Shown: positions 49,395-58,623 of the stretch, piece by piece
How the letters are laid out: every line of letters begins with the position of its first letter
Position numbering within the stretch: the stretch's first letter is position 1
DNA from: Trematomus loennbergii
Lineage: Eukaryota > Chordata > Actinopteri > Perciformes > Nototheniidae
DNA: 64,000 bases
Assembly (NCBI GenBank): GCA_012861695.1
Contig: JAAOOA010000002.1
Coordinates: 19,134,303 to 19,198,302, forward strand
Direction: 5' to 3'
Position numbers and translations under genes: made by a program
The notes under the pieces: generated by a model
Told to the model about the DNA's origin: nothing
Seen by the model: the letters and a program-made list of their open reading frames with translations, nothing else
The model's database searches: none

Positions 49395-50810
49395 ATGTCC
49401 TGTACCGTTGGAGGTCCCGCCGACTACTCTTCTGCCGGGGGTCCTGCCAATCCTATGTCCTGTGCCGTTGGAGGTCCCGCCGACTACTCTTCTGCCGGGG
49501 GTCTTGCCAACCCTATGTCCTGTCCGTTGGGGGTCCCGCCGACTACTCTTCTGCCGGGGGTCTGCCAACCTATGTCCTGTGCCGTTGGAGGTCCCGCCGA
49601 CTACTCTTCTGCCGGGGTCTTGCCAATCCTATGTCCTGTCCCGTTGGGGGTCCCGCCGACTACTCTTCTGCCGGGGGTCTGCCAACCCTATGTCCTGTGC
49701 TGTTGGAGGTCCCGCCGACTACTCCCTGCCGGGGGTCTTGCCAACTCCATGTCCTGTCCCATTGGGGGTCCCGCCGACTACTCTTCTGCCGGGGGTCTTG
49801 CCAATCCTATGTCCTGTGCCGTTGGAGGTCCCGCCGACTACTCTTCTGCCGGGGGTCTTGCCAACCTATGTCCTGTCCCGTTGGGGGTCCCGCCGACTAC
49901 TCTTCTGCCGGGGGTCCTGCCAGCCCTATGTCCTGTGCCGTTGGAGGTCCCGCCGACTACTCTTCTGCCGGGGGTCTGCCAACCCTATGTCCTGTCCGTT
50001 GGAGGTCCCGCCGACTACTCTTCTGCCGGCGTCCTTGCCAATCCTATGTCCTGTCCCGTTGGGGTCCCGCCGACTACTCTTCTGCCGGGGGTCTTCCAAC
50101 CCTATGTCCTGTGCTGTTGGAGGTCCCGCCGACTACTCCCCTGCCGGGGGTCTTGCCAACTCCATGTCCTGTCCCATTGGGGGTCCCGCCGACTACTCTT
50201 CTGCCGGGGGTCTTGCCAATCCTATGTCCTGTCCGTTGGGGGTCCCGCCGACTACTCTTCTGCCGGGGGTCCTGCCAACCCTATGTCCTGTGCTGTTGGA
50301 GGTCCTGCCGACTACTCTTCTGCCGGGGGTCTTGCCAATCCATGTCCTGTCCCGTTGGGGTCCCGCCGACTACTCTCCTGCCGGGGGTCTTGCCAACTCC
50401 ATGTCCTGTCCCATTGGGGGTCCCGCCGACTACTCTTCTGCCGGGGGTCTTGCCAACCTATGTCCTGTGCCGTTGGGGTTCGCTGAGTCCTGCCACTACG
50501 TCCAGTATCGTGGGGTCCTGCCAACCCCATGTCCTGTCCCGTTGGGGGTCCCGCCGACTACTGCTCCGCCGGGTTTCCTGCCAACACCAGATCCTGTCCT
50601 GTTGGGGGTCCCGCCGACACCTGCTCCGCCGATTTCCTGCTACACCATATCCTGTCCTGTTGGGGGTCCCGCCGACACCTGTCCCGCCGGGGGTCCTGCC
50701 AGCTCCATGTTCTGTTCTGTTGGGGTCCGCCGACACCGTTCCACCGGGGGTCCTGCCAACTCTGTGTCCTGTTCCGTTGGGGTCCAGTCGACACCAGCCC
50801 TTGCTCCATC
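49395..50810. repeat. 60-bp tandem array
   Basis: About 23 units of 58-61 nt containing GTCCCGCCGACTACTCTTCT and GCCGGGGGTC. Units are most uniform from 49,400 to 50,460 and degenerate toward the 3' side. Confidence 0.88.
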
Positions 50811-50899
50811 CGGGGTTCCATTGACACCAGTCCATGTCATGTCCAGGATCCCGTCTACGCCGTTCCGTCGGCTCCGGTTCCTGTCCGGCCGACAACGGG

Positions 50900-51155
50900 T
50901 CCTGCCCGGCCTCCGGAGCTGTCCCGTCAGCGCCTTCCTGCCTGTCCTCCGGAGTGTCCGTCAGCACCTTCCTGCCCGGCCTCCGGAGCTGTCCCGTCAG
51001 CGCCTTCCTGCCCGTCCTCCGGAGCTGTCCCGTCATGGCCTTCCTGCCCGTCCTCCGGAGCTGTCCCGTCAGCGCCTTCCTGCCCGTCCTCCGGAGCTGT
51101 CCCGTCAGCGCCTTCCTGCCCGTCCTCCGGAGCTGTCCCGTCGCCGCCTTCTTGT
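50900..51155. repeat. 36-bp tandem array
   Basis: About seven units with core CCTCCGGAGCTGTCCCGTCA. Since 36 is a multiple of 3, each unit encodes a fixed 12-residue repeat in any one frame. Looser, related GAGCCCGGCCTCCTGA units follow to about 51,400. Confidence 0.85.
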
Positions 51156-51592
51156 TCGCCCTCGAGCCCGGCCCCCTGAGTGCCGCGGTCTTTGCCTTCG
51201 AGCCCGGCCTCCTGAGTTCCCCAGCTGCGGTCTTCGCCCTCCAGCCCGGCCCCCTGACTCTTCCAGGCGCTGCCTTCGCCCGCGAGCCCGGCCTCCTGAC
51301 TCTTCAGCCACTGCCTTCGCTCTCATGCCCGGGCCCCTGAGTTCGCCCGCTGTGGCCTTCGCCCGCTGTGGCCTTCGCCCGCTGTGGCCTTCGCCCCTTT
51401 TTGGACTCTGCTTGCCCCCGGGCCGTCCACCGGGGACCCCTTCCGGGCCGTCCTCCGGACCCCTCCACCCACCCTTTTGGTCCTGGTTGTGCGTCCCTCC
51501 TCCGGGCCCCTCCGCCCACCCTTCTAGAGGTTTTGGACTTTTTGGGGTTTTCTTGGGACGTCTGGAATCCGTCCCTTGAGGGGGGGGGGTTC

Positions 51593-52004
51593 TGTTACGG
51601 TTTTGTATTTATGTTTCATTTTCCACCTTTTGTTTTGAAATGTTTTCTCCTTGTGTCTTCTCTGTTCCTTCTTCCTGTGTTTGCCTTCCTGTCGTTAGTT
51701 TCCTGGTGTGTCTGATTGTGTTCACCTGTTCCCTTGTGTTTCTGCCTCCCTTACCTCAGCGGTGTCTTGTCTTGTGATTACCCCTCCCTGTATTTAGTCT
51801 TGTCTCTTCCTTTGTTCCCTGTCGGTTCATTGTTGGTTTTTCCTGTCTCTCCCTCCATGTTGGTCATGGTCAGTTTTTGTACAACCTATTTGTTTCTTGC
51901 CATGTTTTGTTCAGCTTTTAAAATAAAGCTCGCTTTTTGTTTCGAGACCTTTTACCTTTTTTGATAGTCTGCATTTGGGTCCTACCCTTCCACGCATCCT
52001 AACA
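51593..52004 (+). repeat. 3' LTR of the non-autonomous element
   Basis: 412 nt with the same ends. It is about 36 nt longer than the 5' LTR, mainly around the segment near the AATAAA. Confidence 0.88.
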
Positions 52005-52239
52005 TTACTTTAGTTAGATGATGTCATAACTACAGTTGGCCACATGGTGGCACCAGAGTGTTTTGTTGCATGTCACCGCACCATATCAGTTCATGGTTGG
52101 TTGAAAGTGGTATAACAATTATAAATGTTACTATTGGTGATATTCAATGAGTAAAAAGTGATGAGGGGGGGTTGAGCTGGATGTGTTGGGGTATGTCTCT
52201 TCTGCCTGGGGCCCCCAGAGTGTCTTGCAGCGCCACTGG

Positions 52240-52344
52240 GTACCTGCAAAGGTTTGGGGCCAGTGTGTGAGCATCGGTGAGATTGATGGAGCCATCTACA
52301 ACGCTGATGGCATCGACCCCAAAGCACTGGAGGAATACAAACTG
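52240..52344 (+). pseudogene. glud1: Copy 4 glud1 exon 7 remnant
   Basis: Only the part after the second GTACCTGC remains, preceded by the end of the insertion (from about 52,165). The acceptor and the GFGNVG codons are deleted. It has C-to-A and one-base-loss changes. Confidence 0.82.
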
Positions 52345-52570
52345 GTACCAGCACAACTGCCTTCCCCTCACTTCTGTCTGCTTTATCCTTCTTGTCATCT
52401 CCCCCCTCTGTTTCTCTTACTAAAATAATCAAGTCATTGTCTTATCTGACTTATTTAATTCTTACCTTACATCTCAGTCAGAGGATTTTTTCTCCTGGAA
52501 ATACACTTTTTTCCCAACATTTTTCCCAAACAGTCAAATATTCACGTGTGTGTCTCTTTACTTTCTGCAG

Positions 52571-52701
52571 CAAAATGGCACCATTGTGGGCTTCCCAGGA
52601 GCCAAACCCTATGAAGGGAGCATTTTGGAAGCTGAATGCCACATCCTGATCCCTGCCGCCGGAGAAAAGCAGCTCACAACGCCCGAAGGATCAAGGCCAA
52701 G
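52571..52701 (+). pseudogene. glud1: Copy 4 glud1 exon 8 (7-nt deletion)
   Basis: Like the functional exon, including GTGGGC, but GCGTAAC is lost in CAGCTCACGCGTAACAAC, which shifts the frame. Confidence 0.85.
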
Positions 52702-52826
52702 GTAAACCCTCACTTTGATTTACCCAAGGTGCTTTGCTTAAATTGGCGTTTGACTCCACACGAGTAAGGACAGGGAGACTTTGTTGCAGTCATGTAAAGT
52801 GTGTGTTGTATTTCATGTATTTTTAG

Positions 52827-52904
52827 ATCATTGCTGAAGGTGCCAATGGTCCCACCACCCAGATGCTGACAAGATCTTCCTGGAGACAACGTCATGGTTA
52901 TTCT
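52827..52904 (+). pseudogene. glud1: Copy 4 glud1 exon 9 (three one-base losses)
   Basis: 78 nt instead of 81, with losses in ACCCCAG, GAGAACAAC and ATTCCTG. Three separate single-base losses in a short exon are also what poor consensus accuracy would give. Confidence 0.85.
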
Positions 52905-53325
52905 GTAAGCGCACACACACAATTCAAATAAAATGTGCTCATACCACACAAATCCAGCGCTGATGGTGCAGATGAACTGTATTAATCTGGATTATGACTT
53001 AGTCTCTATTATAGTCATTATTATTTGGTCATGAATATTTTGTGATACAGCAAAAAATACACTGTTAGATTTTTACAATATATAAACCATAAAGGAGAAA
53101 TATAAACAATAAGCAAGAGTCATGTCAACAATAAACAAGCTTTTATTTTGTAAGCAACAGATGTTTCTAATATTTTCACAAAAGCATTTCATTTTCAGTT
53201 TATTACAGAGTAATCATTTCCTTCCCATATCTATATTTAAAATCAGTACAGGGTAAATGTTGTAATAATTCAACCCCACAGGCAAGTGAGGACCAAACAG
53301 GCTAAAGACTTTGTTCCTCCTGCAG

Positions 53326-53449
53326 GACATGTACCTGAATGCTGGCGGTGTGACAGTGTCTTATTTCGAGTGGCTGAAGAATCTCAACCATGTCAGCTAT
53401 GGAAGACTGACCTTCAAATATGAGAGGGACTCCAACTACCACCTGCTCA
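53326..53449 (+). pseudogene. glud1: Copy 4 glud1 exon 10 (sequence intact)
   Basis: All 124 nt and both splice sites match functional exon 10. It is the only other surviving copy of this exon. Confidence 0.85.
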
Positions 53450-53674
53450 GTGAGTACAAGACTGCTCCTCACCTCCTCCATGGCCTGCAGCGTCATAACA
53501 CTCAGAGGATACATTACCAATACACATCAAGCTTAGAAAACTGTTATAATGGTCCATCTAAGCAATATTTTTCTGTTTTCTTTTGAGTGGGTTGGGTTGA
53601 CAGGGCTCATTCTTCGGGTGCTATTCTTAAACGTGCCATTTCTGCTGATAAGTTGTGTGACTTGGCCAGTTCTT

Positions 53675-54009
53675 TTATGCTGGAAAAGCTCCATCAAACC
53701 TCTCCTTTATTTCGCCTTCTACTACAACTGTTAATGTAGGATATACAGATATTGTACCGTGTCTATCTAACTTGAGTCTGATTTCAGTGTCGTCTGTTTC
53801 TGGCTGGAGTTCTGGGTACTTTTGCATAATTGCGGTCAGCCAGTCCCCACGTTTGCTAAAGCAAATATGGTTACATATATCACCATTTCTTTTTCGATCA
53901 ATATAGAGAGTGTCTGATGTTCACGCAGCGTCCTTTCTCTGATCGTTTTCCTTTTTCCAGCACTCGCTCCTTCAGGATATACGAAATCTCGAGCTGCACC
54001 GGCAGCCAT
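53675..54009 (-). pseudogene. Antisense intronic gene, copy 4 (divergent, one frameshift)
   Basis: The ATG at 54,009 follows the conserved TTTGAATTTAG acceptor. The start is MAAGAARDFVYPEGASAGKR. After an apparent one-base loss near 53,918 the frame reads DTLYIDRKRNGDICNHICF, then DWLTAIMQKYPELQPETDD and TISVYPTLTVVVEG, ending DGAFPA and TAA. The fold-level pattern matches 2a (WLAAMKEKYPELNE; TITLYPSVTVVVHG), but most residues differ. It is shorter at the C-terminus, at about 111 residues. Confidence 0.65.
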
Positions 54010-54189
54010 CTAAATTCAAACAAAGAAAGACCATTATTATTGCAAATTACCGTACTACTGATAAATGGTACAGCCTATATAGCACTTTAAATTGTAAAGC
54101 CGTGAAAGATGCTTTAAAAAGTATTTTCATTCAAGTTGTTTCAGTTCATGCTGTCGTTGCTAAAGCAAGTTTTTAAATATACTATTCTT

Positions 54190-54656
54190 AGAGTCCACAA
54201 CCTTCATTATTTGTTTTTAAAGCACTAAATGGGCTGGCTCCGGCCTATATAGCTGAACTCCTCCAGCGCTACACCCCAGCCAGAGCTTTAAGGTTTGCTT
54301 ACCAGCTGCTGCTGGTAGTGCCCAAGACCAGGCTTAAAACCAGAGGGCACCGAGCCTTCGCAGCAGCTGGCCCTAGGCTCTGGAACACTCTGCCCCTCCA
54401 TGTGAGGTCGGCCCAGACCCTAGAGTTTTTTAAATCACTAAAGACTCACTTCTCTCTCTCTGGCTTTCTAGTTAGAGCGGAGCACGACTCCTGACTTTTC
54501 CTTGTGTTTTTTTTTTTTTTTTTTACATATCTGTTGTAATTATTGTCTTTTATTGTGATTGTAGTAATGTTTTATTACATGTACAGCACTTTGGCTCGAC
54601 CAAAAATCGCTTTTAAATGTGCTTTATAAATAAAACTTGATTTGATGACACGCCTT
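54190..54656 (+). mobile_element. CR1/L2-type LINE 3' fragment
   Basis: A 5'-truncated C-terminal piece encoding FKALNGLAPAYIAELLQRYT, then PRLWNTLPLHVRSAQTLEFF and a TGA at 54,492-54,494. The 3' end is AATAAAACTTGATTTGA. It is inserted in the intron of antisense gene 4. Confidence 0.8.
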
Positions 54657-54919
54657 GTCTTTATGTACAGGTTTCTGGGCTTTAACATCACTGGCAAGGC
54701 TTCTACTGTATTTTCAAATGCAAGATAAATTGGTTCTAATTATAAGTGTAAAAAATCAAAATAGCAATTATGTCAACAATAATTTAAAGGACAAGTAGAT
54801 ATATTCTTACTGGATCGGTGCTGGTTCAGGCGGTGTCGGTGATGCTGCTCTGTTATTTCGGCGTAAACTGGTGTCAGCTGATGTGATCTCTCTCCAAGAC
54901 TAACGATGTCTGTAGCAAC

Positions 54920-54975
54920 CTTTTTTTATACTCTCTCTTGATCACAAGCAGCCAATCATACAGTGCTTTTTCACT
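54920..54975 (-). promoter_or_regulatory. Antisense promoter, copy 4: ISRE half-site only
   Basis: TATAAAAAAAG (about 54,930-54,920) and an inverted CCAAT box are kept, but the ISRE-like box has lost six bases and reads AAGTGAAAAAGC, leaving one GAAA. The leader-exon donor GTAAGA begins at 54,810. Confidence 0.6.
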
Positions 54976-55091
54976 TGTGTAACTTGATGAACTAGATGAA
55001 CCATCAGGGTGTGTCAACCCTGGTATTTGTTATCGACTCAGAAACAAAAGATATGGCTTTATTTTTCTAATGTCTCTTTGTTCCCTTCTAG

Positions 55092-55182
55092 TGTCTGTGC
55101 AGGAAAGTTTGAAGAGGAATTTTGGCAAGCAGGGGGGCCCATCCCTGTCGTACCTACTGCTGACTTCCAGGCCAGAGTTGCT
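55092..55182 (+). pseudogene. glud1: Copy 4 glud1 exon 11 (one-base deletion)
   Basis: The acceptor CTTCTAG and the donor are kept, and the exon is single here, as in copy 1. One G is lost in the G-run, and GAGGAAGTTT has become GAGGAATTTT. Confidence 0.85.
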
Positions 55183-56002
55183 GTGAGTATCATCTGCTAA
55201 CACACACTTTAAAAAGATATCTATAACAAACAAATGTGTTTTTTTTCTAATATGTTGAAAACAATGCAGCTTTATAATACTTCATTAAAAATTGTATTTA
55301 AAATATTTAGTCTTTAACAAATATTGTGCCTTCTGCGATATCAAGTATTGTGACAAAGTGTCTTGAACTTTAGATGGTGACTGATGGATACATATTTGAC
55401 CTTAACTGTATGACCAGTAGACTCCAATCGGCTTGAGTTATTCCTCTTATTGTCATGATACAACCAGGAATGCACCGATCTAATATTTTACATATCGGCC
55501 TATCTGCTGATAAAATGTAATTTGCCGACATTTATCTGTAACCAATTGCTAGAGACGACTCTGCCATGACTTCAGAGAGCAACTGGTGCTGATCATGTGT
55601 ATGGTTTACAAATAAAAATGAAAGTAAATTGGGCGCTGGGCGTTGGTACAAACCCCTTCACCATGTCTACAGTACAGATTGTTGTTTAGTTGCTGTGAAA
55701 TTAATACACATGTTGCGTCAAGCCTTTACTTGTACTGTACCTATCTCCTATTACCTATACAGATTCTTAATGCCCATCACAAGTTACCAGAGCCAAGTTG
55801 GGACTAAATAAATAAAATAAAAAATGTGTATTGAATTGACATGTAAAAACAAAAAGCATCAATTTATCAATGGTACAATCATGTAACCAAGGCTATTTCT
55901 TAATGAAAATAAACTGTTCTCCTAATTGACAAAGTGATTGCATATAGTTTGTTTATTGATGTCCTCCTAGAGATTGACGCTACATTCCTCTTTCCCTTGC
56001 AG

Positions 56003-56066
56003 GGTGCCTTCTGAGAAGGATATTGTTCACTCTGGGTTGGCCTACACCATGGAGAGATCTGCCCGG
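56003..56066 (+). pseudogene. glud1: Copy 4 glud1 exon 12 (one-base insertion)
   Basis: GGTGCCTCT reads GGTGCCTTCT, shifting the frame. The splice sites are kept. Shortly after the donor the sequence jumps into the 3' UTR (CTGTTCTCCCGTCGC), so exon 13 is deleted. Confidence 0.85.
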
Positions 56067-56100
56067 GTAAGTGATCATACAGGAAGTAACACGTTCCTGC

Positions 56101-56383
56101 CTTTTTTTCCTGTTCTCCCGTCGCTTTGTCTCCATATAAAAGCCGCTTCTTCCCGATTCCTCCGCTAGCATAGACAGGGAGCAGGGAGGGCGAGGTGTTG
56201 CTGTGAGCGCCCATCCCCTGGTTGAATTCTCCTCAGTTGTAGCTGTCCAGGTCCTTGACAATGAAATTATTTTGGAGGAAATGACTTTATATTTTTGTTT
56301 TATTCATTTTTTGGAAACTAATAAAATGTTCAGACAAAGACGTGTTGCATCAATTTATTTCCCATACTATACTGCCATAAGCC
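56101..56383 (+). other. Copy 4 3' UTR remnant with AATAAA at 56,330-56,335
   Basis: The distal third of the glud1 3' UTR and its polyadenylation signal. The tandem homology ends here. Confidence 0.8.
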
Positions 56384-57130
56384 TTGCCTTGCCTCGCCCC
56401 GCCTCGCCTCGCCTCGCCTTGGACATCATCATAGTATAACATGTCCCAAAATATGAAATAAATCATAGTATATGTCCAACAAAGTCATAGTATAGTATTT
56501 TAATTATATTATGAAAGAAGTCATAGTATAGTTTGATTGAAATTATCTTATATGTCAAAATATAGTATAGTTTGATGAATATAAGTCATATTTTATCATA
56601 TTTTATCATGTCATAGTATATTATGTCGAAAAAGGACATTGTACAGTATGTAGAAAATATGAAAAGTCATAATGTAGACCGCTGACAATTTCTTTGTATA
56701 GTATGTCGAAAATTATCATTGTTTTGAATTCACTTCTAGCCAGACGTTGACTTGGTGATTTGCTTTAATGGAGCTTTTGCATGGTGGAGGTGGCTTTATT
56801 GTCATAGTAGCAATGACAATTAGAGACAAGGAAACACAGGACAGGGCAGGTAAGAGAGTACACAGAGTTAATAATAATACAAATATATAATATAACATTT
56901 TAGTAATGGTATGAATACAAATAACGACATAATTAGGAAACTGTTAACATAATATACAGATGTCAATTATTAATATGTTAAATAAGCAAAATATGATAGA
57001 TATGATAAATATTTATAACTTAAAAATGTTGAAAGTAATATTGCGTTGTCCCATTTATTCTAATATGGTGCAGACCTAATTTTTACATTAGCAGGATGGA
57101 AGTAAAAGTAGTGCTCTCTTTATTTAAAGT
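56384..57130. repeat. CCTTG/CCTCG tract and degenerate TCATAGTATA repeats
   Basis: A pentameric GCCTT/GCCTC tract (56,384-56,420) is followed by about 300 nt in which (T)CATAGTATA and TATGTCGAAAA words recur irregularly, then AT-rich DNA. No gene is seen. Confidence 0.65.
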
Positions 57131-57413
57131 GCAATAAAATATTTCACCTTCATCAATGAATAATACAACCCAGTCTCACGGCATTTCGTGTTATAGGCTG
57201 GAGCCACACGGGAACGGTAACGCAAACGAACCGAATTCGATATCAAAAAAGTCTTCCGTCCACATGCAATAGGCACCAGAAACGTGTCCTTCCACACGAG
57301 ACCGCTCGACCGCTGGAGACGCTGTAGTTGTCTAGACCGACAATTTTTTGGAGCTGGAAGTGAACCGCATTCCGGAGCTATGACGCGGCGCCGCTGCGGT
57401 GTGAACAGGAAAA

Positions 57414-57464
57414 ACCGGCGCTTTTCCAGCTCCAGCTCTGAGCCGGAGCTGGAAAAGCGCCGGT
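57414..57464. repeat. Perfect-stem hairpin, MITE-like
   Basis: CCGGCGCTTTTCCAGCTCC (from 57,415) is repeated as its reverse complement ending at 57,463, with one mismatch in about 21 bp and a loop of only about 7 nt. The flanking GGTGTGAA words suggest the end of a fold-back or hAT-type MITE covering roughly 57,180-57,475. Confidence 0.7.
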
Positions 57465-57480
57465 GTGAAAGGAGCATTAT

Positions 57481-57770
57481 TATTTTGCCTTTTTATTTTC
57501 AGGGTAATCCTGGGTGGGGATTTAGTCCCTGTTGGGGGCAGGCGTTTCAGGGTTTCGGCCGCTGATGTTTGCCTTTTTTAAAGTCGCCTCGAGCCCGGCA
57601 CGCTCCAGAAGATAGGTAGGCAAGTTTGTGGTAGGCAGGATCTGGGGAAGGTTGTTATTTGGAAGACTAGAGTCAATGTTTGTGTAGCATCAGATATATT
57701 TGCCTGTTGTTGAGTGAGGTGATTTAATTGTAGCTGGTGAGTAGTTGCAAATTAGTTTGTGTGTTTTAGT
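57481..57770 (+). other. Leader of the outer LTR element
   Basis: Non-coding sequence before the outer gag start at 57,771. Its 5' LTR cannot be delimited within the window. Confidence 0.4.
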
Positions 57771-57900
57771 ATGGCCTCCCTTGTGTGGAGTGAGTCCTCT
57801 CATACTGGTTCTAAATTAGATGCCAGGTTGAAAGTGAGGTTAGCTCATCTACAGTGGGAGAAGGAGGAGCGTGAGCGAGAGTTTCAGCTCAGGAGGGAGC

Positions 57901-58607
57901 TGTGAGGATCTGCAGTACTTCCTCCTTCTTTTCCCTTCTATGTTTGTCTGTCTTCCTGGCTGGGCGTGGCTGACCTACATTCTGATTCCCGCCAACTCAC
58001 CTCCACTGCTGTTGTTCATCTCACTGATTGCCACTACTCACCTGCACCTGCTTAAAACCCTGGTTCCCATCCTCAGACTTCGCCAGTTCTTCGTTTATTC
58101 TTCAGTGGTAAACTATCGTCCAGGCCTACTAGCAGTAATTCTAGTAAACCTTTTGATACTCCTAGTGAAAGGTTATTCCTTTCTAACCCTGCATCTTTCC
58201 TGTTCCAGATCTACACACACCTGCTTGCCACGTCCAGCCTCCGACTCCTCGTCTGAGTTCCTCCGTGCTTCCACGCACACCAGCTCATCCTGACTACATT
58301 CGCCAGCTCTGGATTCCCGGCTCTCCTCGTCGGTGTTTCCTCCGTGCTTCCACGCACACCAGCTCATCCTGTCTACATTCGCCAGCTCTGGATCTCCGGC
58401 TCTCCACGCCGGTGCTCCCTCCGTGCATCTCCGCACCTCCGTCTCCCCCTGAGCTATCCAGCTCCACGTCTGTCTTCTCTGAGCTCCTCTCTACACCTTG
58501 CCTGTGCCGTGGTCAAATAAAGACTATTGTTTGACACTTCACCACTGTTCCGTCTAGTGTTTGCGTAGCGGGTTCTCATCTCCAGTCACTTCTCGGGAAG
58601 CGTAACA
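57901..58607 (+). repeat. 5' LTR of the inner Gypsy element
   Basis: 707 nt, with AATAAAG near 58,517. It is closely similar to the 3' LTR, with a few one-base differences, which suggests recent insertion. Confidence 0.9.
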
Positions 58608-58623
58608 GAAGAACTGGCCAACA

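Larger units (their letters stand above)
48857..51579 (+). other. Repeat-coding interior of the LTR element (open in all forward frames)
   Basis: The frame starting at 48,857 (MSWYSLEYIFYTWNGASSRR) runs to 50,824, another from 49,198 to 51,579 and a third from 49,128 to 50,486. The array units are about 60 bp, so each frame repeats a roughly 20-residue motif, for example VPPTTLLPGVLPTLCPVPLE. Single-base indels move units between frames without creating stops. I do not recognise a protein family and cannot say which frame, if any, is translated. Confidence 0.5.
48424..52004 (+). mobile_element. Non-autonomous LTR retrotransposon in copy 4
   Basis: Two LTRs (48,424-48,799 and 51,593-52,004) begin TGTTACGG and end CTAACA. 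A 5-bp target duplication TTACT flanks the element (48,419-48,423 and 52,005-52,009); copies 2 and 3 have a single TTACT there. A G-rich polypurine tract (51,578-51,592) precedes the 3' LTR. The inside has no gag-pol domains, only tandem repeats, so any movement depends on proteins supplied elsewhere. Confidence 0.9.
48034..56383 (+). repeat. Tandem unit, copy 4 (8.3 kb, ends truncated)
   Basis: The intron 6 part (GGACGTACTG, GTGAACAGTC) matches copy 1 better than copies 2 and 3, and it lacks the LINE insert. The exon 7 insertion is nevertheless shared with copies 2 and 3. Exon 10 is retained and exon 13 is deleted. Homology stops after GCCATAAGCC at about 56,383. Intron 11 (55,183-56,002) holds no gene. 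Confidence 0.83.

Noticed and set aside
48857..50824. A mucin-like host gene
   Set aside because: It lies wholly between two LTRs with a target duplication, and all three frames are open through the array, so it is element cargo, not a host gene.
58173..58436. Minus-strand frames with repeated DELVCVEARR-type segments in the Gypsy LTRs
   Set aside because: They are the reverse strand of a short internal duplication in the LTR (CCACGCACACCAGCTCATCC) and occur identically in both LTRs.
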